Part shown: positions 6,318-15,100 of the stretch, in pieces
Layout of the letters: each line of letters starts with the position of its first letter
Position numbering within the stretch: position 1 is the stretch's first letter
From: an uncultured Bacteriovoracaceae bacterium
GTDB taxonomy: Bacteria > Bdellovibrionota > Bacteriovoracia > Bacteriovoracales > Bacteriovoracaceae
DNA: 49,717 nt
Reading direction: 5' to 3'
Assembly: GCA_950054155.1 (NCBI GenBank)
Contig: CATLOT010000029.1
Coordinates: 1 to 49,717 of the forward strand
Position numbers and translations under genes: made by a program
Notes under the pieces: generated by a model
Database searches by the model: none
Seen by the model: the letters and a program-made list of their open reading frames with translations, nothing else
Told to the model about the DNA's origin: nothing

Positions 6318-9200
6318 ATGAAATTATTTAAAAAGTTGATCATTTTTGCCTGTTCGCTCACTCTCGTGAGCTGTGGCTACTTTGGAGACGACCCTGTCGT
6401 GGATGCCGATCTCTATAAATCAGAGCAACTTGGAAATACGTGTGAGATCGATGTTGAAGGGCTTTCGAAGATTTTGCAGGAAGACGTTCAAAAGCAGATA
6501 AGCTGTCTTGAGGAAAATTTGATTACCTTTTCTAAGTACGTAAAAAGGGCTGATCAAAATTTCGTAACCGATTCAGAGCTAAAGAGTTTTGTCAGGCGCT
6601 TCTTCAAGGGACACGCCGATATCATCACTGGCTCAATGACACTTATTTTTGAGATAAATAGTCTTTTTTTAAAAGATTCTAAGAATTCAATTTCAGCTGA
6701 AAATATCACGCCGCTTTTTAACCTTCTTAAAATCACTAATAAAGAAGTTTCACAAATTGTTCAGACCCTTCAAAAACTTGACCGTGATGAGATTACGATT
6801 GAAGAGGGAAGAAGAGTTCTTGAAAAGGGCTTAAATAGTTTTAGTGTTCAAGTTAAGCAGATCATCACTCAGGCTGGCCGAGGTTCGGAAACTTATATTA
6901 ACCTTACTGATTTTTACAACCAGGCCAAAGAACAATTTAGTAATCTAAACGTCGAACCTGTTCTCTTTAATGCGATCCTAAGTTTTAAAAAATTAGTGCT
7001 GGGGGGACGACGCGATGTTTTGACTCGTGATGAGCTTTTCTTAATTCTTGATAGCCTGCCTGAGCTAGCAAGTGCCGCTTATACTATTATTTATACGATT
7101 GAATCAGAAGAAGATCTTCTTTCTGCTCAATATGAAACCTATCTTAGCCAGGTGGACACTCTCATTGAAAATCTCTACCACCATCGTAGAGAAGAAGAGA
7201 TTTTTAAGGTCGGTGAGATTGAAGGACTAGTAGAAAGATTTTTTAATAAGAATACTGAAGCTTATAAAGGGCTTCTTAGAGAGTATAAAGGTCGTATTCT
7301 CCTCAATAAGAATGAAAGCATCGGATTTACTTACAAAGATGTGAGAAACACTCTTTCTCTTGGTCGTATTCTTCTCAAAGGAATGACCTTCTATTCCCAG
7401 ATTAAAGACATTCTTCCTCAAGATAATAGTGTCTCTCGAGAAAATTGGGATATTTTACAGGGAACTGTAAAAGACCTCTTTCTCTCTCTAAGAGAGGGGA
7501 TTAAAGATGAGATTAATGAGAATGTTTATTTTCCTGAGCGCATGGAGTTTGTCGACTTTACCGAGTTTATAAATAGTGAATTCGATGATGTCTCCTTACC
7601 TGAGTTTCTCGTCGATGGTTTGCCTGTTGCTAAGGTCGCTTTAGTAGGGGGAGAAAAAAGAAGCCTCAAAAAGCTTGAGGTTCTCAATATCCTTGATCGA
7701 AGTTCTGACATCGCTGACATCTTCTTTGATTTTAACTACGCCAATGAGGACAACCACAGTAAACAGGAAATGTCGGGTCTCTATTATAAGAATATAAAGA
7801 AGGCAAAGTTCCTTTTAACAGGACAACAGTATCTTCACGTTGCCACTATTGATGAATTGATTAATTTGGCGAGTAAGGTTGTCAATGATGATTACAATGT
7901 CATTAATTATCTTGAACCCATCGAAGCTTTTAAAGAGAAAATTATTGGTGGTTATCCAAGTTCAATGACGGTAGCTGACCTCGCTAAGTTCTTAGATCTG
8001 GCTCAAGGTTATTTCTCACGCAACTATTTCTTTGATATCAGTTTTGAGGCGAATGAGGAGATTCTTAAGCAAAATAGAAGAATAACTAACCTTCGCTATA
8101 AGCATCATCACAAATTTAGTGAGTTTGAAGCTGAAGAAGTAATATCGCTTAAGAAAGAATTTGAAAGTATTATTAAAACCTATCGCCTCTTTAGAAATGA
8201 AAAGGGGAATGTCTATATTGGTGATTTGTACAAGAGAACAAAGAAAGGTGTTCTTGAAATTCATTTAATTCAATATCTTTTTAACCTTGTCGCTAAAGGC
8301 TTTGGCCATATTGATCCCGACAATGGACTTTACGCTCTTAATATTGATCAAATCAATGAACTTCAGTATTTGATAAAGCCTATTTTGCAAGATATTGGCA
8401 TGTGGAGTGTAAAGCCTGAAAGCTTCGCTCGTAACATCATCCTTCTTGCTGACCTCTTCCAAGGCCGCTCAAATGGGAATCTTAGTCTCGACGTTCACGA
8501 AGCAGCGGAGTATGGAGCTCTTGCCCTCTTCGCCATCCAAACATCTGATAAATTTGTTAAGGAAGTTAAGGATAAGACTTGTGAATGGTTTGAGTATGAG
8601 GAAGATGAGAATGGTGAAAAGCGAATGGTTGAAGGCTTTAGATTAGAATGCTATCGAACTGTTTACTTTGATACGCTCTTTAATAAGCTTGGATTAAAAG
8701 CAGAACTCCCCAAACTTGCAAAATACATCGAATCTGCCTCTGAAGATGAAGCCCTTAATTACGTTACTTCAGTTGAGGGATTTGCGAGAGAGTCTCGTGA
8801 CCCCAATCGTCCACAAACGCAAAAAGATCTTGTTCTTCTTATCGGTGCGATGATGAATATTGAATCAACTTACTTAAGATACGACAAAGATAAGAGTAAT
8901 TATATTGAGCCAAGAGAGCTTGATAAGGCCTTTCCTGTTTATGAAGAAGCCATAATGATGCTGGCAAATCTTAGTGAGGGCAGACGAAGTTATGCTGAGA
9001 CGATCTTTAAATACATGATTAAGAATATGTCTCTTCCAACACCGGTTCAAGTTGGTGTTTACCACTTCAATCCCTTTCAAAGTAAGAGTGTAGGGTCAAA
9101 GAGACTTAATATTGGCTCTCTTCTTTATAATCTAATTATTGCAGCAGATGACTCAGCAAAAGATAATGTTGTGGAATCAACGCAAGAGGGTGCCAAATAG
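6318..9200 (+). CDS. large lipoprotein with EF-hand-like repeats
   Basis: 960 residues from the ATG at 6318, preceded by AGGAAA at 6301-6306. An upstream TTG at 6267 would place a polar stretch ahead of the signal, so I reject it. The signal MKLFKKLIIFACSLTLVSCG has the lipobox LVSC, with Cys19 as the lipidated residue. The rest is almost entirely alpha-helical. One good EF-hand loop is visible at Asp856: D-K-D-K-S-N-Y-I-E-P-R-E, with side chains at the usual calcium positions. Several weaker copies of the same helix-loop-helix rhythm occur (DQNFVTDSELKSFV, GRRDVLTRDELFLI, GLYALNIDQINEL, GNLSLDVHEAAEY). It is probably anchored in the outer or inner membrane facing the periplasm and may bind calcium. 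No family known to me. The last 24 bases overlap the convergent glycosyltransferase gene. Confidence 0.85.
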   Translation: MKLFKKLIIFACSLTLVSCGYFGDDPVVDADLYKSEQLGNTCEIDVEGLSKILQEDVQKQISCLEENLITFSKYVKRADQNFVTDSELKSFVRRFFKGHADIITGSMTLIFEINSLFLKDSKNSISAENITPLFNLLKITNKEVSQIVQTLQKLDRDEITIEEGRRVLEKGLNSFSVQVKQIITQAGRGSETYINLTDFYNQAKEQFSNLNVEPVLFNAILSFKKLVLGGRRDVLTRDELFLILDSLPELASAAYTIIYTIESEEDLLSAQYETYLSQVDTLIENLYHHRREEEIFKVGEIEGLVERFFNKNTEAYKGLLREYKGRILLNKNESIGFTYKDVRNTLSLGRILLKGMTFYSQIKDILPQDNSVSRENWDILQGTVKDLFLSLREGIKDEINENVYFPERMEFVDFTEFINSEFDDVSLPEFLVDGLPVAKVALVGGEKRSLKKLEVLNILDRSSDIADIFFDFNYANEDNHSKQEMSGLYYKNIKKAKFLLTGQQYLHVATIDELINLASKVVNDDYNVINYLEPIEAFKEKIIGGYPSSMTVADLAKFLDLAQGYFSRNYFFDISFEANEEILKQNRRITNLRYKHHHKFSEFEAEEVISLKKEFESIIKTYRLFRNEKGNVYIGDLYKRTKKGVLEIHLIQYLFNLVAKGFGHIDPDNGLYALNIDQINELQYLIKPILQDIGMWSVKPESFARNIILLADLFQGRSNGNLSLDVHEAAEYGALALFAIQTSDKFVKEVKDKTCEWFEYEEDENGEKRMVEGFRLECYRTVYFDTLFNKLGLKAELPKLAKYIESASEDEALNYVTSVEGFARESRDPNRPQTQKDLVLLIGAMMNIESTYLRYDKDKSNYIEPRELDKAFPVYEEAIMMLANLSEGRRSYAETIFKYMIKNMSLPTPVQVGVYHFNPFQSKSVGSKRLNIGSLLYNLIIAADDSAKDNVVESTQEGAK

Positions 9201-9911
9201 CGCCTTTGTTCTCAAACGAATAACAGCAAAGAGGGCCTCAAATATAATTCCACCGGCCATCTTTGATTCTCCATCTCTTCGCTCATAGAAAATGATAGGA
9301 ACTTCTTTAACCTTAAGGCCAGAGAGCCAAACTTTATAGTTGAGTTCAAGTTGAAAGATATAGCCTTTAGAAATGATATTATCGAGATTAAGTGTTTCTA
9401 GAGCTTTTCTTGAAAAGCATTTGAAACCACCTGTGGTGTCAAAAACAGGGATACCTGTGACAATTCTTGTGTAAATTGAAGCCATATACGAGAGAAGGAG
9501 CCTTCTAAAGGGCCAATTAATAATACGAATGCCATCAATATAGCGACTTCCAATCACGAGATCATTGACCTGAGCTGCTTCGAGAAGATCTTGCACTTGT
9601 TTGGGGTCATGACTAAAGTCACAATCCATCTCAAAGACAAAGTCATAGCCTTTGTTTAAGGCCCATTTAAAGCCCGTAATATAAGCTGTGCCAAGTCCTA
9701 GCTTTCCTTGGCGCTCAATCATATGAAGACCGTTAAATTCACTCTGAAGGTCTTTTACAACTTGTGCCGTTCCATCGGGAGAACCATCTTCAATGATAAG
9801 AAGACTGACCTCTGGGTAGAGACCAAAGAGGGTTTTAATCATTCTCTCAATATTATCAATTTCATTGAAAGTTGGGATGATGATAAGTGACTTATTCCAT
9901 GGAAGTTGCAA
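9177..9911 (-). CDS. GT2 glycosyltransferase, dolichol/polyprenyl-phosphate mannosyltransferase type
   Basis: 244 residues. The start IIIPTFNEIDNIERMI, IIEDGSPDGTA and the DxD-like EMDCDFSHDP are the nucleotide-sugar and metal-binding motifs of DPM1-type family 2 enzymes, which load a sugar on a polyprenyl phosphate at the cytoplasmic face of the inner membrane. GSRYIDG and TTGGFKCFSRKAL are further family motifs. There is no C-terminal membrane segment, so it resembles the soluble DPM1 form. The start is TTG with AAGGA seven bases ahead. It is the last gene of a leftward operon with the DCC-family protein and the secreted Cys-containing protein. The glycosyl donor made could feed a membrane glycosyltransferase elsewhere. 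Confidence 0.92.
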   Translation of the reverse strand: MQLPWNKSLIIIPTFNEIDNIERMIKTLFGLYPEVSLLIIEDGSPDGTAQVVKDLQSEFNGLHMIERQGKLGLGTAYITGFKWALNKGYDFVFEMDCDFSHDPKQVQDLLEAAQVNDLVIGSRYIDGIRIINWPFRRLLLSYMASIYTRIVTGIPVFDTTGGFKCFSRKALETLNLDNIISKGYIFQLELNYKVWLSGLKVKEVPIIFYERRDGESKMAGGIIFEALFAVIRLRTKALFGTLLR

Positions 9912-9932
9912 GATAGAATCCTTTTTTTGTTA

Positions 9933-10310
9933 CTATCCTTTTTTACATTTTGGGCAATGATTGTGCAACGACCTGCGGATTTTATTAAGGCTTTGATAGA
10001 AGGCTTTCGACGCTTGTTCACCTACTTTCGTATCCAAAAGCCACGCGAGCTTTTTGACTGTGGGATTGTGCTTAGCGAGATATTCGATCACCTCATGCCC
10101 AACGAGAACTCCTTGCGGGGATTTCGAGACTAAGAGATGGACTTCCTTTTCAATGGATGAAGACTCGATAAAGTCGATTTCACTTAAAATTTCCTCATCA
10201 TTTATTGGGTAGAAGTTTAACTCAGTATCAAACTCCATCCGGGAGATAGCTTGTTTGAAGCGCAGGCACATGGGGCAATTGGGATCATAAAGTAAGCATG
10301 GTAGGTTCAT
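9933..10310 (-). CDS. DCC-family (DUF393) thiol-disulfide oxidoreductase-like protein
   Basis: 125 residues from the ATG at 10310, which overlaps the upstream stop as ATGA; the longer in-frame start at 10331 would lie inside the upstream gene. The N-terminal LLYDPNCPMCLRF contains the DxxCxxC pattern (Cys12 and Cys15) that names the DCC family, a thioredoxin-like fold. A second Cys pair, HCPKCKKG, lies at the C-terminus, which is not part of the usual family core and could bind metal. No signal peptide, so cytoplasmic. Substrate unknown for the family. It is the middle gene of a leftward operon downstream of a secreted protein with many cysteines. Confidence 0.85.
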   Translation of the reverse strand: MNLPCLLYDPNCPMCLRFKQAISRMEFDTELNFYPINDEEILSEIDFIESSSIEKEVHLLVSKSPQGVLVGHEVIEYLAKHNPTVKKLAWLLDTKVGEQASKAFYQSLNKIRRSLHNHCPKCKKG

Positions 10311-11947
10311 TCTATTTCCAGTCGCCTCCATCCAGAAACTTGGTAGCGACGAGATATAATCTCAAAGATTGGCTTATCCTTATTCCTTTCAATTTGAGCT
10401 GCTTTTTGTGCTTGATTCGCAAATTTTAAAACTTTCTTATTAGAAGTCGTTTTCTTCTTTTTATATTTACCAAGCATTGAGTTGAAATTTGTTCCACTCT
10501 TCTTCTTTTGAGCACCAACTTTCCCTAAACCATTTGAAAAGCGAAGGACGTTACTTCCTTTAGATCTACGACGAGTTGTTGTTTTTCCACTTGATCCAGA
10601 AGAGCCAGCTCCAAGACTGGCAACCTTTCGCTTTCCAGCACTCGTGGTTGGTGACATCGCCATCATCTTAGCTAGCCCTGCCGGAAGGCCAGCATTGGTA
10701 AGAGCATCACTTATACCTTGTTGAGATTTTGAAAGGCTTGAAGGTGGAGTTGCGTTCTTTGCTATATCTTTAAGGAGTCTTGTCGCAGCAGCACTGTTAC
10801 CATTTTGACTCGCTGAGAGCTTTCCGTTGAGAAGTTGTCCACGCGTGAGGCTCTTGAAGTTCTTGCCTGCTGAAGACGCGGCAAAGGTTCCAATCCCTGG
10901 CAGATTGGAATCAGAGAAGAACTCCGAGTCAAAGCAAGCGTCAGCTGTAACACAATCACATTTTGCATCAGCCTGAAGATCCTTATCAACACAGGGAACT
11001 GCAAAACTATTTTTGGCGAGGGCTTTTGCTTGGAGTTGAGGAACGCAATGAACGGGGTCGTACATCGTTTCTGGTTGTGAGCAGTAACAGTTATTCTGGG
11101 TGTGAGGATTACAGTCTCCTTTACCTGGGAGATTATCAGCAATCTTTTTGACTTCTTTTGCATAGGCTTCTTGCTGCTTAGCCTCGCTAAACCAATAGGT
11201 TGTTAAAAAGCCAGCTGCAGCGGCTTGAAGGATTGTCTTTGTATCAAGAACAACGCCACCAGCGGTCATATAATAGGCATAGCAAGCGGTTGTTGCACCC
11301 CATACTGTGCCCTGGATTTTCGCTGTTTTTGCCCTTGTCTCATGGCTTCGTGCCGCTTTATAAAGAGCATCTTTTTGAGGAGTTTCTGTCGACGCTGTAT
11401 TTTGAATATTTTGCTGGCCCATTTGCTGACTAAGGGTGGCCACTGCTTCTCCAGCCGCCGGAATATAAACACAGTAATTCTTCTTCTTTTCTCCGCCCTC
11501 TTTGTTCTCTGCTGTTTCAGGAGTTTCTGTTTCTGGCTTGGTCTCGCCAGGTTTTACTTCAGCATTTTCAGGTTTTGGAGTCTTGGTTTTGAAGTCCATC
11601 CCGTCTCCGGCCATGGAAATCATTCCTCCAAAGAGAGAGTACATTTTGGCGATGCCTTGAATAAGACTAGAGTCCATGCCAAGGAATTTAGTTTTCCCAT
11701 TTCCATAGCAGGCTTTTGAGTCTTTTAAGCCTTCACACTGTTCTTTGATCTGCCTTTGAAGAAGGCCCTCGTGAACAAATTGTTGGCTCTCATAGCGTTC
11801 CTGATCGGTGAGGTCGTAATCAACAGCTTCTTTTTCATCTTCAGTATTGGGTGCGTTTATGGAGTCGACAATTTGTGCGTGAGTTGGCCCAGACACTAGG
11901 AGCACCAAAAGGAGAAAAGGAATAAGATTTTTAGCTTTGTTTTTCAT
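10307..11947 (-). CDS. secreted or periplasmic Cys-containing protein of unknown function
   Basis: 546 residues. The signal peptide has KNK, then a hydrophobic core (LIPFLLLVLLVSG) and a likely cut after THA. A Pro/Glu/Thr-rich linker follows (around residues 120-150). A segment near residues 205-245 containing ATTACYAYYMTAGGVV is hydrophobic enough for one or two membrane passes. A middle region has a cluster of paired cysteines (GDCNPHTQNNCYCSQP, AKCDCVTADACFD). The C-terminal third is strongly basic, with many Lys, Arg and Ser. I do not recognise it. It is the first gene of an operon with a DCC thiol oxidoreductase (ATGA overlap), which suggests a possible disulfide link. Confidence 0.75.
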   Translation of the reverse strand: MKNKAKNLIPFLLLVLLVSGPTHAQIVDSINAPNTEDEKEAVDYDLTDQERYESQQFVHEGLLQRQIKEQCEGLKDSKACYGNGKTKFLGMDSSLIQGIAKMYSLFGGMISMAGDGMDFKTKTPKPENAEVKPGETKPETETPETAENKEGGEKKKNYCVYIPAAGEAVATLSQQMGQQNIQNTASTETPQKDALYKAARSHETRAKTAKIQGTVWGATTACYAYYMTAGGVVLDTKTILQAAAAGFLTTYWFSEAKQQEAYAKEVKKIADNLPGKGDCNPHTQNNCYCSQPETMYDPVHCVPQLQAKALAKNSFAVPCVDKDLQADAKCDCVTADACFDSEFFSDSNLPGIGTFAASSAGKNFKSLTRGQLLNGKLSASQNGNSAAATRLLKDIAKNATPPSSLSKSQQGISDALTNAGLPAGLAKMMAMSPTTSAGKRKVASLGAGSSGSSGKTTTRRRSKGSNVLRFSNGLGKVGAQKKKSGTNFNSMLGKYKKKKTTSNKKVLKFANQAQKAAQIERNKDKPIFEIISRRYQVSGWRRLEIE

Positions 11948-12097
11948 AACTTACCTACTTGCCTCATTTTATCATCAAACCCTGTTTTTAAGAGAGGAGG
12001 CAAAAGGTAACAAGGTATTAAGAAATGTAAAAACAACTACTTAGCTTATTTTTTGATTTCTGTAGTATGATTAGAGAGCGCAATAAATAATTGTCGA

Positions 12098-12126
12098 TTG
12101 ACCAGTTAGGTCATCGCTTGCTAAAT
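12098..12126 (+). promoter_or_regulatory. candidate promoter of the DtxR-family gene, giving a leaderless transcript
   Basis: TTGACC (12098-12103) matches the -35 consensus at five of six positions; a 17-base spacer leads to CTAAAT (12121-12126). Transcription would begin at or beside the A of the ATG at 12134, consistent with the lack of any Shine-Dalgarno sequence there. Confidence 0.45.
12099..12113. promoter_or_regulatory. palindromic operator candidate over the -35 box
   Basis: A perfect 5-base-pair inverted repeat TGACC / GGTCA with spacer AGTTA overlaps the putative -35 element of the DtxR-family gene. It is well placed for autoregulation by its product. It does not match the classic long DtxR box, so binding is a guess. 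Confidence 0.4.
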
Positions 12127-12133
12127 ACTAAAT

Positions 12134-12688
12134 ATGAAAAAATCTGAGCAAAATCACGTATCTGAAGCAGAACTCTCTCACTCGATGGTTCACTACCTTT
12201 TGACTATTCACAAGCTGAAAGAAGGTAAGGGCTATGCTCGAGTGACTGATATTGCTAAGGATTTGGGCCTTACAAAGGGCTCTGTTTCTACGGCAGTTAA
12301 TAATCTCAAGAAGAAAAACCTTGTTATGGAAGAAGAAGATTCAAAGTTCCTTCTTCTCACTGATGATGGTCATAGCGAAGTTCACCGTATTCTTTCTTCA
12401 AGAACACTCCTTTATTACTTTTTAAAGGATTTTGTTGGGGTTAGCGAAGAAGTCGCTGAAAATGATTCCTGCCAGATGGAGCATCTCATGAGTCCAGAGA
12501 CGAGTGAGAAGTTCTTTGAGTTTATGAAAGATCTTGCCTGTACCTGTGAAAGACTGGAAGGTAAGGGCGTTATTCCAGATTCCTTTAATTTCAAGACAAG
12601 CTTAAATCTTTGTCAGTATAAGTCTGCGGAAGACTTTGTTGAATCTCAGGAGGGAGACAAGCATCTTCCAAGTGAGAGCGAAGCTTAA
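12134..12688 (+). CDS. DtxR/MntR-family metal-dependent transcriptional regulator
   Basis: 184 residues. Residues 37-65 (VTDIAKDLGLTKGSVSTAV...) form the winged helix-turn-helix typical of DtxR-type repressors. The dimerisation and metal-binding domain follows, with DSCQMEHLMSP carrying Cys113, Glu116 and His117, the family's primary metal ligands. A C-terminal acidic tail replaces the SH3-like third domain of DtxR, so it is closer in architecture to MntR/TroR-type proteins. An extra Cys pair (CTC, residues 136-138) is present. Iron or manganese is the likely co-repressor. The gene has no Shine-Dalgarno sequence, and a promoter-like element places transcription start at the ATG. The next gene begins 7 bases after its stop. 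Confidence 0.9.
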   Translation: MKKSEQNHVSEAELSHSMVHYLLTIHKLKEGKGYARVTDIAKDLGLTKGSVSTAVNNLKKKNLVMEEEDSKFLLLTDDGHSEVHRILSSRTLLYYFLKDFVGVSEEVAENDSCQMEHLMSPETSEKFFEFMKDLACTCERLEGKGVIPDSFNFKTSLNLCQYKSAEDFVESQEGDKHLPSESEA

Positions 12689-12694
12689 GCACCA

Positions 12695-13390
12695 ATGAAA
12701 AATCTCTTAGCTCTTATTTGCCTCATCACATCACCTTTTGCGATGGGGCTAGAAGCTTTTTGCTTTTCCTCTCAATATTCACTTTCTCAAATTAAGGACC
12801 ATGTCCAGATCATTGCAAGTCCTAAGGATAAAATTTATCTGAGAGAGAGTCAGAACTGTCTCGAAGTGGCCACCAGCTCAAGTAAAGTCGAGTTAATGAG
12901 AAAATGGATCTCAAAGAAATACCCCATTTTAAAATCTTATACTGTTGGTCAGCAAGTTGCCCCTTCAGCAATTCCTTCAAATTGCAGATTGGCGGTGGAG
13001 AAAGAAGTTTCTGGGAGTAATGAAGTAACGACTGCGGCTATTGGTCAAAGAAATCGATTAAATCAGCAAACTTCAAGGACCTCTGGAAAGAGTGTTTCTA
13101 GTCTTGTTCTAGGAATGGGGAGTTCTGGAGTCGTTTCTGTTAATGGTCAAAGAGTTGAGCTTGAGTGCTTACAAAGTGGCGCAGCGGGATTGAAGATCAA
13201 GGTTTCTCTCGTTGGACCTCGCCAAGAGATTGCAACTCAACTTGTCGTAAATAAAGGTATTCGAACAAATTTAGGCTCAGTCGTTGAAGACTTGAATAGG
13301 CAGTCTCGTTCTGCAGGTTTTCCCAGTGGGGTATCAGTCTCTAAGAGCAGCGGAAGTCTCACTTACGATTACTATCTATTGGCAAAGTAG
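12695..13390 (+). CDS. secreted protein of unknown function
   Basis: 231 residues with a signal peptide (MKNLLALICLITSPFAMG, cut before LEAFC). The mature protein has three or four cysteines in the first half and a second half rich in Ser, Val and Gly with predicted beta strands (SSLVLGMGSSGVVSVNGQRV, AAGLKIKVSLVG). I do not recognise a family; the strand pattern is vaguely like periplasmic adaptor or secretin-associated domains, but that is weak. It follows the DtxR-family gene by 6 bases, so the two are probably co-transcribed, and it may be unrelated in function. Its last 32 bases overlap the convergent Agl23-like gene. Confidence 0.75.
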   Translation: MKNLLALICLITSPFAMGLEAFCFSSQYSLSQIKDHVQIIASPKDKIYLRESQNCLEVATSSSKVELMRKWISKKYPILKSYTVGQQVAPSAIPSNCRLAVEKEVSGSNEVTTAAIGQRNRLNQQTSRTSGKSVSSLVLGMGSSGVVSVNGQRVELECLQSGAAGLKIKVSLVGPRQEIATQLVVNKGIRTNLGSVVEDLNRQSRSAGFPSGVSVSKSSGSLTYDYYLLAK

Positions 13391-15098
13391 GCTCACTCCA
13401 GAGGGCCACATAGTGATGGCCAACCCCACCATAGATTTTTTTAAAGATCATATAGTTAAAGAACTTAAGAGGTGAAAGCTTTTCATAATCGGGTAACCAC
13501 CATGATCGAAAAAGAAGCTTTTCTTTCTTTAAACCAAGGAGAGAGTAATCATTATTTGAGGGGTCATGAGTGGTTGTTAAAAGAAAGTTATGATCCTTTG
13601 TCGCCTTCACCTTATTGCCGTAGTGATAATTTGGAAATCCATGCACATACCAAGTGGTGGGCCATGTTGTTTCATGCTTAGCCAAAAGAGAGGCTCCTTC
13701 AGCTCTCATTTTTCCTTGAATAAAGAATAGCTTTTGCTCAAATTCTGAACTTGTGTGCACCTGAGTGAGAAGGTTCTCAGGCTGATCATCTTTATACCAA
13801 TTCGCCCATAAAAGGAGTGGGATGTTGAGAAGGATCACTAAGAGATAGGAGCCTGAAAGAGCTTTGAAATCGCAATCACGGAAATACAAGGTGTAGTAAT
13901 AGATACCTGCAAGCAGAGGATAAGCGGCAAGCCAAGGTACCTTCTCTCCCACAAACGAATAAGTAAAGAAAGTTGCAGTAAAGATAAAGTGAGCAAACGC
14001 CAGTTGTCTTTTGTCTTCCTTGAGATAGGAAGTCACCCCAATGAGCGAATAGCTGATAAGGGGGAAGAAGAGGAAATGATCAAAGGGGATCTTTAACTTA
14101 AAATAGAGAGATGTAAATTGATTGATACTAGGTGACCAATCAAAAACGCCGTTGGCATAGAAAAGACAAGCTAGGGCTAAGGCAAAGAGGAAGAGTGTGA
14201 ATTCTTTGATTCTCGTTTTGAAGAAAAGAATGGGCTGTAAAAAAAGCAGAGGGAACCACCAGCTTTCAAAAAACGAGTTGATCAAAAAGGGAAAACTAAA
14301 GGGGCCCGTGATGCGCTCCGTTTGGTGCTGATTTGCCCAATAGGAAAAAGCCTCTCCTTTTAACAAACTTGATATTCCCTGTGGGTAGTAAAAGCCGGCA
14401 CTATAATAATAGAAGGTGACAAAGAGAAAGAGAGAGCTTCCCCACAGAGTACAAAGCTTGTGTGACTTGATCCAATGGTAAAGAACTGAGAAAGCAGAAT
14501 TTTCTTTTTTTAGTATTTTTAAGGAAAAGTATTCATAAGTGCCGTAGGCAAGGAGAAAAATAGCATGGATATAGAAGTTCTCCTTAGCACTCAAGTGGAT
14601 CGCTAAAGAGAGACCGATAAGAGTCGTGCGTAAGAAAGCATTTTTCCAGTAAAAGGCTAGAATAAGGAGAAAGAAACTAAAGTGAATGAAGTTATCATGT
14701 CTTAAAAAACGGCTCCAATAGGTTAGGGTGGGACTTGTCCCTAATAAAATGAGTGTTAGGAAAATAAGACTTTTATTTAACTTCTCTTTAAAAAGGATGG
14801 GGATAAAGAGAAGGGCTGATGAGAAAAGGACGGCGGGAAACCTGAGGGCATATTTAGTAAGACCAAAAATCCAATAGAACCATGGAATAGTATGATAGAG
14901 AAAGGGTCCATGAAGGAGAGGGTCGTACTTATAAAAACCTGTAAGAGGATCTTGGAAGAAGTATAAAGAATAGGCACCATGGAGAGACTCATCGTGGTGC
15001 AATGGTCTTAAATCCACCTCGTAAAGGCGAAGAAGGATAAAGAGAAAGCAAATGAGGAAATAGGCAAGAGTATGCTTATAACTCCATGACCTGGTCAT
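13359..15098 (-). CDS. Agl23-like (TIGR03663) polytopic membrane protein, GT39/PMT fold
   Basis: 579 residues with about a dozen hydrophobic segments. The first periplasmic loop has RPLHHDESLHGAYSLYFF, in which His-His-Asp-Glu is the acidic motif of the TIGR03663 family and related polyprenol-phosphate-dependent mannosyltransferases (GT39/GT83); Asp36 is the likely catalytic or metal residue. LLHGPFLYHTIPWFYWIFG is a second strong family motif. Such proteins use polyprenyl-phosphate sugars to glycosylate lipids or proteins on the outer face of the inner membrane; archaeal Agl23 is linked to N-glycosylation. It lies two bases after a GT2 gene that could make its donor. Its 3' end overlaps the secreted-protein gene by 32 bases. 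Confidence 0.88.
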   Translation of the reverse strand: MTRSWSYKHTLAYFLICFLFILLRLYEVDLRPLHHDESLHGAYSLYFFQDPLTGFYKYDPLLHGPFLYHTIPWFYWIFGLTKYALRFPAVLFSSALLFIPILFKEKLNKSLIFLTLILLGTSPTLTYWSRFLRHDNFIHFSFFLLILAFYWKNAFLRTTLIGLSLAIHLSAKENFYIHAIFLLAYGTYEYFSLKILKKENSAFSVLYHWIKSHKLCTLWGSSLFLFVTFYYYSAGFYYPQGISSLLKGEAFSYWANQHQTERITGPFSFPFLINSFFESWWFPLLFLQPILFFKTRIKEFTLFLFALALACLFYANGVFDWSPSINQFTSLYFKLKIPFDHFLFFPLISYSLIGVTSYLKEDKRQLAFAHFIFTATFFTYSFVGEKVPWLAAYPLLAGIYYYTLYFRDCDFKALSGSYLLVILLNIPLLLWANWYKDDQPENLLTQVHTSSEFEQKLFFIQGKMRAEGASLLAKHETTWPTTWYVHGFPNYHYGNKVKATKDHNFLLTTTHDPSNNDYSLLGLKKEKLLFRSWWLPDYEKLSPLKFFNYMIFKKIYGGVGHHYVALWSEPTLPIDSNRK

Positions 15099-15100
15099 AT

